Shown here: positions 5,921 through 13,984 of the stretch, piece by piece
Layout: each line of letters starts with the position of its first letter
Position numbering within the stretch: the first letter of the stretch is position 1
Origin: an uncultured Alphaproteobacteria bacterium
Lineage (GTDB): Bacteria; Pseudomonadota; Alphaproteobacteria; Rickettsiales; UBA1997
Assembly (NCBI GenBank): GCA_903849835.1
Contig: CAINKA010000117.1
Location: forward strand, 1 to 15,698
Length of the DNA stretch: 15,698 bases
Direction of reading: 5' to 3'
Position numbers and translations under genes: made by a program
Notes under the pieces: generated by a model
What the model was told of the DNA's origin: nothing
What the model saw: only the letters and a program-made list of their open reading frames with translations
The model's database searches: none

Positions 5921-6967
5921 TTACAAAACTAAATTGTTAACTTCATCGAAGTCCATGACTTCAAAATCAAGCTTGCGTAGCTGTTCGTAGTAACGGAATT
6001 CTTTCAAAATTTTCATGTCCTCTTGCGATGACATTCCAACGATCATGATCTCGCCAGAAAATTTTGCGGTAGTTGTGGAGAGAACTTTTAAAATCGAATC
6101 GCGATATTTTTTGTTGCTGAGATAGGCCACATATTTGTCGAGTTTTTGTTTTAGAATTGCATCAGCTTCAGGTTTGTTTGTGGCACTGAGATTTTTATAT
6201 TCTGCGAGATAGCGACATGCCTTGAAGTCAATGATGTAGAGCTTTTCTTCGGCCACGTAAGCCACTTCGCAGAGCAGTAATTTTGCTTTTATTTTGTCAA
6301 AATTTGACGGCAAAAAATAATCTTTGTTCACGAAATGTCCGTTCGCTTTCATGGTGCTATGCAAGTCAGCGACAAGAATTTTTACGATGTCATTTTCCTG
6401 ACGCTCCCCGTCTTGCTCCAAAACATAACCCTCTTCTTTCGATTTTTCCGCGGATTTTTTGGAGGTAGAAAAGTTTTTTTCCATCAACTCTGCGACAGTC
6501 TGAGATATCCGCCCAATGAGGTTGCGATTGGTTTCAACTTCAACCTTGTAGCTGTCATTCATCTTCTTGAAAAGCTCGTTTCCTAATTTCACGATCGATT
6601 CTTTGTAATCCTTCATCACCGCATCTTGCACGATGCTCCAATCTTTCATGCGCTTCTGAACTTCGTCAGTTTTTTGCAATGCGAGCTCGATTTGTTTTTC
6701 AGCTTCGAGTCGAAGCTTAACTTCGCTTTCTTTTTCTTTCCGCAATCCGCCGACTTCGCGCAGCAGAGATTCGGTTTTTTGGCTGGAACCTTTAGCGGTC
6801 GATTCCAAATTGCCTTCGATGCTTTTTCTGAACTCGATTTCCTTGTCGAGCTTTTTGCGAAGATCGCGAATTTCCGTCGTTGATGAAATTCTGAAGTGAG
6901 AATATCGCACGTAAATTATGATCATCATAAGTGCCAAACCGATATTGCTGGCGATGATATAAATCAT
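5921..6967 (-). CDS. Membrane-anchored coiled-coil protein, RmuC-like architecture
   Basis: 348 residues. An N-terminal membrane helix (about 2-21) is followed by a long charged heptad-like region (about 28-110) that should form a coiled coil, then a second helical part (110-180), then a globular C-terminal domain (about 185-348). The C-terminal domain contains LLCEVAYVAEEKLYIIDFKA, where Glu234, Asp247 and Lys249 resemble a PD-(D/E)XK nuclease core. RmuC proteins share this order of anchor, coiled coil and nuclease-like fold and limit DNA rearrangement, but the usual RmuC DAKFP signature is replaced by DFKACRY. Identity is therefore tentative. It may be a lineage-specific protein that only looks similar. 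It is 48 bp downstream of panC and 3 bp upstream of the CDGSH gene. No Shine-Dalgarno sequence precedes ATG 6967. Confidence 0.55.
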   Translation of the reverse strand: MIYIIASNIGLALMMIIIYVRYSHFRISSTTEIRDLRKKLDKEIEFRKSIEGNLESTAKGSSQKTESLLREVGGLRKEKESEVKLRLEAEKQIELALQKTDEVQKRMKDWSIVQDAVMKDYKESIVKLGNELFKKMNDSYKVEVETNRNLIGRISQTVAELMEKNFSTSKKSAEKSKEEGYVLEQDGERQENDIVKILVADLHSTMKANGHFVNKDYFLPSNFDKIKAKLLLCEVAYVAEEKLYIIDFKACRYLAEYKNLSATNKPEADAILKQKLDKYVAYLSNKKYRDSILKVLSTTTAKFSGEIMIVGMSSQEDMKILKEFRYYEQLRKLDFEVMDFDEVNNLVL

Positions 6968-7015
6968 ATTTTTAGGAAAATTAATTGTTTGGAAATGCTT
7001 GCTAGAGTAGGCGTT

Positions 7016-7849
7016 TCACAGTTTTAAATTATCGATCAACCTAATTCCGCTCAAGTAAACTGCAACGAATATTCTAGCTGGATTTTGCGAGTTAAAATTT
7101 TTGACCAATTTGAAATTTTCTTCTTCACGAATTTCTAAATAATCAATTTTTTCAAATCCGATTTCTAGTAATTCTTCACGTTTTTTTTGCAGAATTTTTT
7201 CGCAATCACCGACTTCATTTTTTATTTCTGATAAGATTTTAAATATGTTTGCGGCCTTGATTTTATTGTCCGCGGACAATCTTTGATTTCGTGACGACAT
7301 CGCCAACCCACTTTTTTCTCGAACTATTTCGTGAGCGAAAATTTCAATATCGAAATTCAAATCTTCGACGAGTTTTTTAATGATTTGCAATTGCTGAAAA
7401 TCTTTTTGCCCGAAGATCGCGATGCTTGGTTTTATGATGTTGAACAGTTTGGAAATGACCAGTGCAACACCATCAAAATGATTGGGACGAGCTGATCCGC
7501 AGAGGCAATCGACCAATCTCGTCGGAATAATTTTAAACGCAAAATCAGCGGAAAAAATTTCTTCGTCGCTCGGAATAAAAATGTGAGTCGCACCAGAATT
7601 TTTTAACTTCTCCAAATCTTGCTCGACTTGGCGCGGATATTTTTGGTAATCGCTTGGATCGTTGAATTGCGCTTTATTTACGAAGATGCTTACAACCACT
7701 ATTTCCGCAAGTTCGCGCGCTTTTCTTACCAAAGATAAGTGACCTTCGTGAAGCGCTCCCATCGTCGGAACGAGCGCAATTTTTCTTTTGGAAACCGCCT
7801 CTTTTTGCAGGTGATTTCTGATTTCTGCGATGGTTTTTAAGATTAACAT
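7016..7849 (-). CDS. panC: Pantothenate synthetase
   Basis: Joins pantoate and beta-alanine with ATP to make pantothenate, the precursor of coenzyme A, in the cytosol. The 277-residue product has the nucleotidyl-transferase signature PTMGALHEGHLSL (28-40, with the two His of the HIGH-like motif), VSIFVNKAQF (53-62), GQKDFQQ (147-153) and the KMSKS-like REKSGLAMSSRN (177-188). The length is normal. The frame opens with a TTG at 7864 that would overlap prmC by 11 bp. ATG 7849 is preferred because the family starts at the strand before PTMGALHEG and because it leaves a neat 4-bp gap after the prmC stop. Weak TAAG upstream is the only ribosome-binding hint. No panB or panD is in the window. Confidence 0.94.
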   Translation of the reverse strand: MLILKTIAEIRNHLQKEAVSKRKIALVPTMGALHEGHLSLVRKARELAEIVVVSIFVNKAQFNDPSDYQKYPRQVEQDLEKLKNSGATHIFIPSDEEIFSADFAFKIIPTRLVDCLCGSARPNHFDGVALVISKLFNIIKPSIAIFGQKDFQQLQIIKKLVEDLNFDIEIFAHEIVREKSGLAMSSRNQRLSADNKIKAANIFKILSEIKNEVGDCEKILQKKREELLEIGFEKIDYLEIREEENFKLVKNFNSQNPARIFVAVYLSGIRLIDNLKL

Positions 7850-7853
7850 TTTC

Positions 7854-8762
7854 TTAAAGTTCAAAACACAAAGCTCGATCAGTGCCTGCCAAATCGGGCT
7901 TCAAATCGGTGAGCTTAAATTTATTTTTAGAAAAAATTTTGACGATTTCTTCTTTTTGTCCGAAGCCAATTTCAAGAATTATTTTTCCGTTTTTATTCAA
8001 AAAATTTTCTGCGGAAGTGGCAATTTTGCGATAAAAATCTAGCCCGTCACTTCCTCCATCAAGAGCAATTCTGGGCTCGTGGATTCTGACTTCAGGCTCC
8101 AAATCTTCGATTTCTTTTGACGGGATGTAAGGCGGATTTGAGATGATTAAATCGTATTTTTTTTGACCTTCGAAGTCACCTTTCTGAGTTTCATAACCGT
8201 CATCCTGAGCTTGTTTCAGGATCTCAAATAAATCCGATTTCAACAATTTTAAACGATCCGAAACCAACTGTTTCTCAGAATTTTTTTTACAAATTTCTAG
8301 CGCCTCACTGGAAATATCAATTCCGACTCCACTCGCTTCCACGTAGAGCCTAAGCAATGTTAGGATAAGACATCCCGACCCAACTCCCAGTTCCAAAATT
8401 TTTAGTTTTTTAGTTTTTTCTGGAAAAATTTTTAGGATCAACTCGATCAAACTTTCTGAATCTGGGCGCGGATCCAAAACATTTTTACTCACCAAAAATT
8501 CTTCGCCGAAAAATTCTCTTTTGCCGATTATTTGTGAAATTGGTTCACGATTTTCCCTGCGCGAAACAAGGCCGAGGAAGATTTTTTGCTGATCCAAATC
8601 CAATTCAAAATCTGGATTAAAAATTACCCACTCTTTCGAAAAACTTTTGCCGCAAAGAAAAAGGGTGTGAGATAGAAGAATTAGTGAATCTAATCCGCTA
8701 TTACTCACACCCTTTGAATCTAGCACCAGTCTAGCTTGCGACAAGGCTGTTGAAATTTTCAT
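7854..8762 (-). CDS. prmC: Peptide chain release factor N5-glutamine methyltransferase
   Basis: Methylates the Gln of the GGQ motif in release factors RF1/RF2, using S-adenosylmethionine, which raises termination efficiency. The 302-residue protein has an N-terminal helical domain (1-90) and a Rossmann methyltransferase domain. Motif I is ILELGVGSGCL (122-132), and the catalytic NPPYIP is at 209-214, followed by the family block EPRIALDGGSDGLDFYR (229-245). An unusual insertion of about 18 residues (about 181-199, ILKQAQDDG and following) sits between the SDLFE strand and YDLIISNPPY and is encoded partly by a palindromic repeat. The reading frame survives it. ATG 8762 directly follows the TAA of the upstream gene (TAAATG), implying coupled translation. 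Confidence 0.94.
   Translation of the reverse strand: MKISTALSQARLVLDSKGVSNSGLDSLILLSHTLFLCGKSFSKEWVIFNPDFELDLDQQKIFLGLVSRRENREPISQIIGKREFFGEEFLVSKNVLDPRPDSESLIELILKIFPEKTKKLKILELGVGSGCLILTLLRLYVEASGVGIDISSEALEICKKNSEKQLVSDRLKLLKSDLFEILKQAQDDGYETQKGDFEGQKKYDLIISNPPYIPSKEIEDLEPEVRIHEPRIALDGGSDGLDFYRKIATSAENFLNKNGKIILEIGFGQKEEIVKIFSKNKFKLTDLKPDLAGTDRALCFEL
8198..8226. repeat. Palindromic repeat inserted in frame inside prmC
   Basis: CGTCATCCTGAGCTTGTTTC and onward, with 7-bp arms ATCCTGA (8202-8208) and TCAGGAT (8216-8222). Its translation on the minus strand gives the EILKQAQDDG part of PrmC. A related element stands at 13985-14018 outside genes. In-frame palindromic elements inside proteins are established for Rickettsia; this one is of that general kind but a different sequence. 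Confidence 0.7.
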
Positions 8763-10151
8763 TTAGAATTTTCCAAGAACTTCTCTTAGAGAAACTTCGT
8801 TGATCAAAAATTCCAAATTCTTTTCTCTTCTGATGTCGAAAGCTGCGATTTCATCTTTGCTCACCGCATTTTTTGCAGCCAATTCTTTTGCAACTGGGCT
8901 CAAATTAGCAGAAACTTTTCTCAAAAAGTTTTGGTAAGAATCTTCTGCGGGCATGCCGTTATTGGCCAAATCGGATGATTGAACAACTTCAGTTGTGATC
9001 GGTCTTTTTTGTTCAGCCATTTGATTGAAACCAGCAGAGATGTAGCCAATCAAGCTATCAACTTTTTCTATTTTGATGCTGATTGCTCCTGATGGCAGGC
9101 TGTCATCTTGGAATGTACTCATTTCGCCGTTGAGAGAGGCTTTGTAAATCGGATTAGAAAATTCAGCATTATTGATTTTCACAACTTTGCTATATTGCAC
9201 CGGAGCTTCTTGGATCTGAGTTGGGTCAGCTGGAATTTGCGCTTGCTGTTCAGCTTGGTTCGGCACGAGCGTATATTCGATGTCAGCGATGAAATTGCTT
9301 TTTACGAGATTTGTGTTTGAAACCGCGGCAGCCATTCCATCAGCAGGATTTACGGCTGTGGCAGCGGCTGAAGCATCCGCAGAAGTTGCTGCGGCTGGCA
9401 TTGGCGTTGGAACAGCTGTAGGAGCTGGAATAGTCGCAATCACAGCAGTGGCTATCCGAGCTGCAGCCTGGGCTGCAGTATCTGGAGTTGGAGACGCTAC
9501 GGCGGAGATGCCCCCAATCGCGATCTCGCCAGTCTTCATGCCTTCCATAACTTTTTTCTCGAAGACGTTTTTGTAAACATCCAAAACATCAAAACCTTCA
9601 ATGTCTTTAACATCTGCAGTGAGTTTTGTTGTAATTTTTTCGCCTTCAGCAGCTGATGACTGAAGACTGATCAGAGAAGAGCTTGCAGCATAAATCACAT
9701 TTTTTTCTTGGTCTAAAATTCTGTAGCCAAAATCTTGGTAATGAAATTTTGAAATTCTGCCATCAATGAAAGAAATGGCGATTTCTGGATCTTTGCTGAA
9801 TTCAACATTCGCAATATTTCCGTCGGAATCCTGCAAAGTTGCATCGGTAAAAGTGATTGAAAAATCTGTGGCAAACACTCCCGCTTTAGCTTCTAACTGC
9901 TTGATAACAACTTGGCGCTTATTGAGCAGAGCGCTTGGAAGAGTAAATTTCAAATCACTGATCGTGATTTTTTGTGACATCGGAAAACCGGAAACCGCAA
10001 CAGTTCCGACAGAAACATTCAGGCTATTTTCGCTGATAAAATTATTCACCTGCTTCTCAACTTGTCCGATTTTGAAGAACCAGAGCACGCTGTAAACTAG
10101 CGCCGCTACGACTAAAAGGATGATCAATTTAACTGCGATATTCTTGCTCAT
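8763..10151 (-). CDS. Membrane-anchored DUF2125-like envelope protein with Ala/Pro-rich linker
   Basis: 462 residues. A single N-terminal membrane helix (about 7-25) anchors a periplasmic body. Residues 26-110 (FFKIGQVEKQV, VSGFPMSQKITISDLKF) resemble DUF2125-like proteins of alphaproteobacteria, which have a GFP/GYP motif followed by beta strands. Residues about 217-280 form a low-complexity stretch made almost only of Ala, Pro, Thr, Val, Met and Ser, probably a flexible linker. A second beta-rich part (about 283-350) and a helical C terminus (350-462) follow. The function is unknown. The stop touches the prmC start codon, and fdx ends 11 bp upstream, so the three genes look coupled. The DUF assignment rests on motif resemblance only. 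Confidence 0.62.
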   Translation of the reverse strand: MSKNIAVKLIILLVVAALVYSVLWFFKIGQVEKQVNNFISENSLNVSVGTVAVSGFPMSQKITISDLKFTLPSALLNKRQVVIKQLEAKAGVFATDFSITFTDATLQDSDGNIANVEFSKDPEIAISFIDGRISKFHYQDFGYRILDQEKNVIYAASSSLISLQSSAAEGEKITTKLTADVKDIEGFDVLDVYKNVFEKKVMEGMKTGEIAIGGISAVASPTPDTAAQAAARIATAVIATIPAPTAVPTPMPAAATSADASAAATAVNPADGMAAAVSNTNLVKSNFIADIEYTLVPNQAEQQAQIPADPTQIQEAPVQYSKVVKINNAEFSNPIYKASLNGEMSTFQDDSLPSGAISIKIEKVDSLIGYISAGFNQMAEQKRPITTEVVQSSDLANNGMPAEDSYQNFLRKVSANLSPVAKELAAKNAVSKDEIAAFDIRREKNLEFLINEVSLREVLGKF

Positions 10152-10162
10152 AAAATTAAGTT

Positions 10163-10504
10163 TTAGTTGTTAATTGAAACGTTGCGCGTCTCGTCTGGAA
10201 CCACGAGAGTAAGGCCATCCAGCTCTTTCGTCATCACGATTTGACAACCGAGTCTGGAAGTTGGAGTTAAACCGAAAGCCAAATCAAGCATGTCTTCTTC
10301 ATCCTCGCTTGGCGTTTCAAGCATATCGTAAAATTTTTTCTCGACGATCACATGGCATGTAGAGCAGGCGAGAGAGCCTTCGCACGCGCCTTCTAGATCG
10401 ATATCATTATTGTGAGCGGCTTCGAGAACTGTGGTGCCTAGCGGAACCTGAAATTCCCTCTTTTCTCCTTTGCAAATAAAAATTACCGAGACTGTTTCTG
10501 TCAT
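10163..10504 (-). CDS. fdx: Adrenodoxin-type [2Fe-2S] ferredoxin
   Basis: A 113-residue electron carrier. The cluster ligands are Cys41, Cys47, Cys50 and Cys87 (C-x5-C-x2-C-x36-C), with the family context EGACEGSLACSTCHV and RLGCQI. The acidic helix SEDEEDMLD (66-74) is the usual docking face for the reductase and partners. The length and motif match the ISC-type ferredoxin used in Fe-S cluster assembly, and also adrenodoxin-like ferredoxins serving heme A synthesis. No isc genes are adjacent, so the exact partner is open. It is the first gene of the leftward seven-gene cluster and diverges from trmL across 128 bp. No Shine-Dalgarno sequence precedes ATG 10504. Confidence 0.93.
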   Translation of the reverse strand: MTETVSVIFICKGEKREFQVPLGTTVLEAAHNNDIDLEGACEGSLACSTCHVIVEKKFYDMLETPSEDEEDMLDLAFGLTPTSRLGCQIVMTKELDGLTLVVPDETRNVSINN

Positions 10505-10632
10505 TGATTCTGTAGGGGAGTTGAGGAGTTTTGGAATTGAATTTTTTTCGGAAAAATGCGTTTTATAAAAACGATTTAAGAAATGAAGAAGAAATTTTTA
10601 TTCAATTTTGACTGTGCAAATTAGAGAATTTT
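10505..10632. promoter_or_regulatory. Divergent intergenic region, fdx / trmL
   Basis: The only divergent gap in the central region, so promoters for the fdx cluster and trmL should lie here. On the minus strand TATAAA (10562-10567) could be a -10 box for fdx, without a good -35. On the plus strand TTGACT (10607-10612) looks like a -35, but the spacing would put the -10 at the trmL start codon. Assignment is weak. Confidence 0.3.
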
Positions 10633-11082
10633 ATGACAAAAATTATTTTATTTCAGCCCGATATCGCGGGAAATGTTGGCACGATAATTCGCACTTGCGT
10701 TTGTTTCGACACCGAGCTGCACATCATTGAGCCCTGCGGTTTTCCACTGGATATGCAGCGCGTAAAAAAATCTGCTTTGGATTATTTTCATCACGCAAAA
10801 ATTTTTCGTCACGACTCTTTTGAAAATTTTTTTCGCGATGAAATTTTAGCAAAAAATCAACGCTTAATTTTGGCTTCAACCAAAGGAAGTGTCGATTATC
10901 GCAAATTCAAATTTCAAAAAAATGATGCGATAATGTTTGGACGTGAAAGCGCTGGAGTGTCCAACGACGTAGCTGCAAAAGCTCATCACAAAATTTTCAT
11001 CCCAATGCAAAATGGGGCGAGGTCTTTGAATGTAGCGGTTTCTTGCGGGATTATTTTGGCTTCGAGTGAGAGGGGAATTTAG
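10633..11082 (+). CDS. trmL: tRNA (cytidine/uridine-34-2'-O)-methyltransferase
   Basis: A SPOUT-class enzyme that methylates the 2'-O of the wobble nucleotide of certain tRNA-Leu species using S-adenosylmethionine. The 149-residue product is a minimal SPOUT domain that dimerises. Motif 1 is NVGTIIRTC (14-22) with catalytic Arg20. The knot motifs are FGRESAGV (102-109) and RSLNVAVSCGIIL (130-142). All match TrmL (YibK), and the length is only slightly short at the C terminus. GAGA about 10 bp upstream is the nearest thing to a ribosome-binding site among these genes. It is convergent with ftsI, and 11083-11202 between them shows nothing I can name. Confidence 0.93.
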   Translation: MTKIILFQPDIAGNVGTIIRTCVCFDTELHIIEPCGFPLDMQRVKKSALDYFHHAKIFRHDSFENFFRDEILAKNQRLILASTKGSVDYRKFKFQKNDAIMFGRESAGVSNDVAAKAHHKIFIPMQNGARSLNVAVSCGIILASSERGI

Positions 11083-11202
11083 CATTTAACATTTTGATTC
11101 CTCATGCCTGACATCCGATTCCGCGCACATGATGGCTCTAACCTTAGCTTGCCGGATTTTTTATTTTACACTCCAAAGAAAAAATCCAAAAGCACTCCAA
11201 AA

Positions 11203-12801
11203 TCAATTCGTAACCTTCGTAACCACCGGCAAATTCGTCGCATTTGAAATCGGCCTCACACCGAGCAGCGGCGCAATATTTCTCACAACTTTTCCAGCAA
11301 CCGGCGCAGCCACCATTCCCCCCGTATTGAAGGCGGAATTCGGGCGATCAAAAATCACATAGACCAAATATTTCGGTTTTGAAATTGGGAAGACTGCCAC
11401 GAATGAAGCCATTGTTTGACGTTCGTTATAACCGCCATATTCGGCACGTTCCGCGGTTCCAGTTTTGCCGCCAACATCATATCCGATCACATTGGCATTT
11501 TTTCCTGTCCCCTCTTGTGCAACTTTTTTCAACATCACTCGCATTATTTCCGAAGTTGATTCTTTGATCACGCGCTTGCCACTCGGCTGATCTTTTAGCT
11601 TTAAAAATGACGGATGGTAAAGAGTCCCGCCATTCACAATCGCAGAAACCGCACTTGCCAAATGCAGTGGCGTGATAGCAAGGCCATGGCCGTAGGCGAT
11701 TGTGTAGAGATTTATTTCGCGCCAAATTTTTGGAAAAATTGGTTTGCCCAATCCCGGAAATTCAGTGTCGATTTTTTTCAGCAATCCAATTTTTTCCAAA
11801 AAATCTTTTTGATTAGTCGCACCAATTTTATCGGCGATTTTGACGGTTCCGATGTTCGAAGAATAAGCAAAAATTTCTGCGACGGTCATTTCATCTTTCA
11901 CGGGATGATCGTCTTTAATCGTGAAACGCCCGTATTTGATTGGATCGCGGACATTGTAAACATCGCTCATCTTCGCCAAATTTTCTTCAAAAGCGATGGT
12001 GTTGGTAAAAATTTTCATCACCGATCCAAGCTCGTAGACACCATTGGTGACGCGGTTGAAACGCTGATCGAGAGTGGCTTCATTTTGTAAATTCGCGTCG
12101 AATTCTGGAAGCGAGGACAGCGCTAAAACTTCTCCGTTATTGACATCCATAACCAATCCAGCAGCGGCTTTGGCGTGATATTCTTCGATGCCAACCGCAA
12201 GCTCGTCATGCAGAATATCTTGCACCCGCACATCCATCGCCAACGTCAAATCGTGATTATTCGCGAGCTGTTTGTCATATTGCATTTCCATGCCAGCAAG
12301 ACCTTTGCGATCAAGATCGGCATAGCCCACAAAGTGACTGGCGATTGATTTTTGCGGATAAACACGGATGCGATCATTTTCAAAAAGTAGCCCCGCCATT
12401 TTCAAATTTTGTACTTGATCAACTTGCGACGGAGTGAGGTTGCGCCTGATTAGAATCCAGCCCTTGCTATTTTTTCCATCCGCAATTTTTTTGAGAATTT
12501 CTGCGTAAGAAATGTCGGAAAAAATTTGTGATATTCCACGCGAAATCGCTTGCGGATCTTTCACCAAAACAGAGCTGACATAAAGCGATTTTGTTTTTAA
12601 ATCCGTAGCAACAAGAACATCATTTCGATCAAAAATATTGGCGCGCTTGCTGGATTTTCTAGCGTCGTAAATGCCACTGACTTTCACCTTGTCACCCATC
12701 GCAACAACAAAAACCATCCGCAAAATAATCACAAAAAAAACAGCGAGAATGCAAAAATAAATGAAGGCGAGTCTGGATTTTTTTATTTCGATTGAGGACA
12801 T
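11203..12801 (-). CDS. ftsI: Septal peptidoglycan transpeptidase, penicillin-binding protein 3
   Basis: A class B penicillin-binding protein of 532 residues that cross-links septal peptidoglycan during division. It has a short cytoplasmic N terminus and a membrane helix (about 10-34). The dimerisation/pedestal domain (about 50-180) includes the RANIFDRNDVLVA signature. The transpeptidase domain (about 210-510) has SVMK (nucleophile Ser260, Lys263), SSN (314-316) and KTGTAE (446-451), all intact. The class B features and length fit FtsI better than PBP2 of elongation. In many alphaproteobacteria ftsI sits in the division/cell-wall cluster beside murE; here it stands alone with a repeat cluster upstream, suggesting rearrangement. 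A repeat copy begins about 19 bp before the start codon, with no Shine-Dalgarno sequence. Confidence 0.93.
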   Translation of the reverse strand: MSSIEIKKSRLAFIYFCILAVFFVIILRMVFVVAMGDKVKVSGIYDARKSSKRANIFDRNDVLVATDLKTKSLYVSSVLVKDPQAISRGISQIFSDISYAEILKKIADGKNSKGWILIRRNLTPSQVDQVQNLKMAGLLFENDRIRVYPQKSIASHFVGYADLDRKGLAGMEMQYDKQLANNHDLTLAMDVRVQDILHDELAVGIEEYHAKAAAGLVMDVNNGEVLALSSLPEFDANLQNEATLDQRFNRVTNGVYELGSVMKIFTNTIAFEENLAKMSDVYNVRDPIKYGRFTIKDDHPVKDEMTVAEIFAYSSNIGTVKIADKIGATNQKDFLEKIGLLKKIDTEFPGLGKPIFPKIWREINLYTIAYGHGLAITPLHLASAVSAIVNGGTLYHPSFLKLKDQPSGKRVIKESTSEIMRVMLKKVAQEGTGKNANVIGYDVGGKTGTAERAEYGGYNERQTMASFVAVFPISKPKYLVYVIFDRPNSAFNTGGMVAAPVAGKVVRNIAPLLGVRPISNATNLPVVTKVTN

Positions 12802-12819
12802 TTGAGCAATCTTGGTAAT

Positions 12820-13008
12820 GGCGACCCTTGTTGTTGTTAGCGGGCTGGCACAAGGCCAGCCCCTACAAGCATTGTCGTAAATTCACCACGGATTGATCGT
12901 GGGGGGCGGACACGTGGGTTCGCCACTTTCGTCACGTTAAAAACCAGGCTCACTGTAGGGGCGACCCTTGTGGTCGCCCGCGGGCTGGCACAAGGCCAGC
13001 CCCTACAA
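12820..13008. repeat. Double GTAGGGGCGACC / GGGCTGGC palindrome cluster, mdh-ftsI side
   Basis: Two copies of a composite hairpin element are present. The first (12820-12866) has a degenerate left half and an intact GGGCTGGC (12842-12849) / GCCAGCCC (12855-12862) stem. The second (12954-13008) is complete, with outer arms TGTAGGGG/CCCCTACA and two inner hairpins. Between them are a 24-nt spacer (12870-12893) and a related hairpin near 12905-12924. The second copy ends 1 bp before the mdh stop codon on its strand, so it may act as mRNA 3' end or terminator for mdh. Confidence 0.85.
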
Positions 13009-13009
13009 A

Positions 13010-13957
13010 TTACAACTTAACTTCTGCGATCAGCTTTTTCACTGCGTCGACCGATCTGTTGAACATTGTTTGTTCTTGCGCGCTGAGTTTTATTTCAACG
13101 ATTTTTTCTACGCCATTTTTTCCGATGACGGCCGGAACCCCGATATACATGTCTTTCACGCCATATTCTCCATTCAGATTTGCAGCGACGGGAAGAACTT
13201 TTCTCTTGTCGAAGAGATAGCTTTCAGCCATTAAAATTGCGGCTGAAGCGGGTGCATAAAAAGCGGAACCCGTTCCTAAAAGTTTTACGATTTCTGCGCC
13301 ACCATCGCGAGTGCGCTGGATGATTTCGTCGATTTTTGTTTTGGTCGTCCAACCCATTTCGATCAAGTCTGGCACTGGAATTCCCGCAACTGAAGAATAG
13401 CGAATTAGCGGCACCATCGTGTCACCATGTCCGCCTAAAACGCAGGCATTTACGTCTTCAACCGAAACATTAAATTCGCGCGCCAAAAAAAGTGACATTC
13501 TTGCAGAATCAAGCACGCCAGCCATTCCCACGACTTTATTTGTTGGCAATCCAGAAACTTTTTGCATGACATAAACCATCGCATCAAGCGGATTCGTGAT
13601 CACGATCACGAATGCATTCGGCGCATGCTGCTTAATTCCTTCGGCAACCGATTTGATGATCGAGGTGTTGGTCGCCATCAGATCATCGCGACTCATTCCC
13701 GGTTTGCGCGCGATGCCTGCGGTGACGATGATAACGTCAGAGCCAGCGATGTCGGCATAGCTGTTTGTGCCGGATAATTTTGCATCGAAATTTTCGATTA
13801 CAGAAGATTGTTCGAGGTCTAAAGATTTGCCTTTTGCAACTCCGTCAGCCACATCGAGGATTACGACATCGCCTAAATTTTTTAAACCAGCAAGATGCGC
13901 TAAAGTGCCGCCGATATTGCCTGCACCGACCAATGCGATTTTATTTCTTTTTGCCAT
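13010..13957 (-). CDS. mdh: Malate dehydrogenase (LDH-like, NAD-dependent)
   Basis: Interconverts malate and oxaloacetate with NAD in the citric acid cycle. The 315-residue product is of the LDH-like type usual in alphaproteobacteria. The NAD-binding GAGNIGGTLA is at 11-20, and Asp35 at the end of strand 2 indicates NAD preference. The substrate loop ARKPGMSRDDL supplies Arg84 and Arg90; Arg84 is where Gln would stand in a lactate enzyme, supporting malate. ITNPLD holds Asn122, the catalytic pair is His177 (GGHGDTM) with the Asp of VLDSAR (Asp150), and Arg153 also binds substrate. The length is normal. It is 89 bp downstream of tmk with a palindromic repeat between, so co-transcription is possible. 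The leader resembles that of the DUF2125-like gene. Confidence 0.95.
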   Translation of the reverse strand: MAKRNKIALVGAGNIGGTLAHLAGLKNLGDVVILDVADGVAKGKSLDLEQSSVIENFDAKLSGTNSYADIAGSDVIIVTAGIARKPGMSRDDLMATNTSIIKSVAEGIKQHAPNAFVIVITNPLDAMVYVMQKVSGLPTNKVVGMAGVLDSARMSLFLAREFNVSVEDVNACVLGGHGDTMVPLIRYSSVAGIPVPDLIEMGWTTKTKIDEIIQRTRDGGAEIVKLLGTGSAFYAPASAAILMAESYLFDKRKVLPVAANLNGEYGVKDMYIGVPAVIGKNGVEKIVEIKLSAQEQTMFNRSVDAVKKLIAEVKL

Positions 13958-13984
13958 AAAGTTTAATTTTAGTTGTTAATGAAT

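Noticed and set aside
9280..9576. 98-codon Ala-rich frame on the plus strand
   Set aside because: It is the antisense reading of the Ala/Pro linker of the DUF2125-like gene; low-complexity GC-rich coding DNA opens opposite frames.
11083..11202. Terminator between trmL and ftsI
   Set aside because: A T-rich stretch follows GCCGGA near 11151-11165, but no stable stem could be drawn before it.
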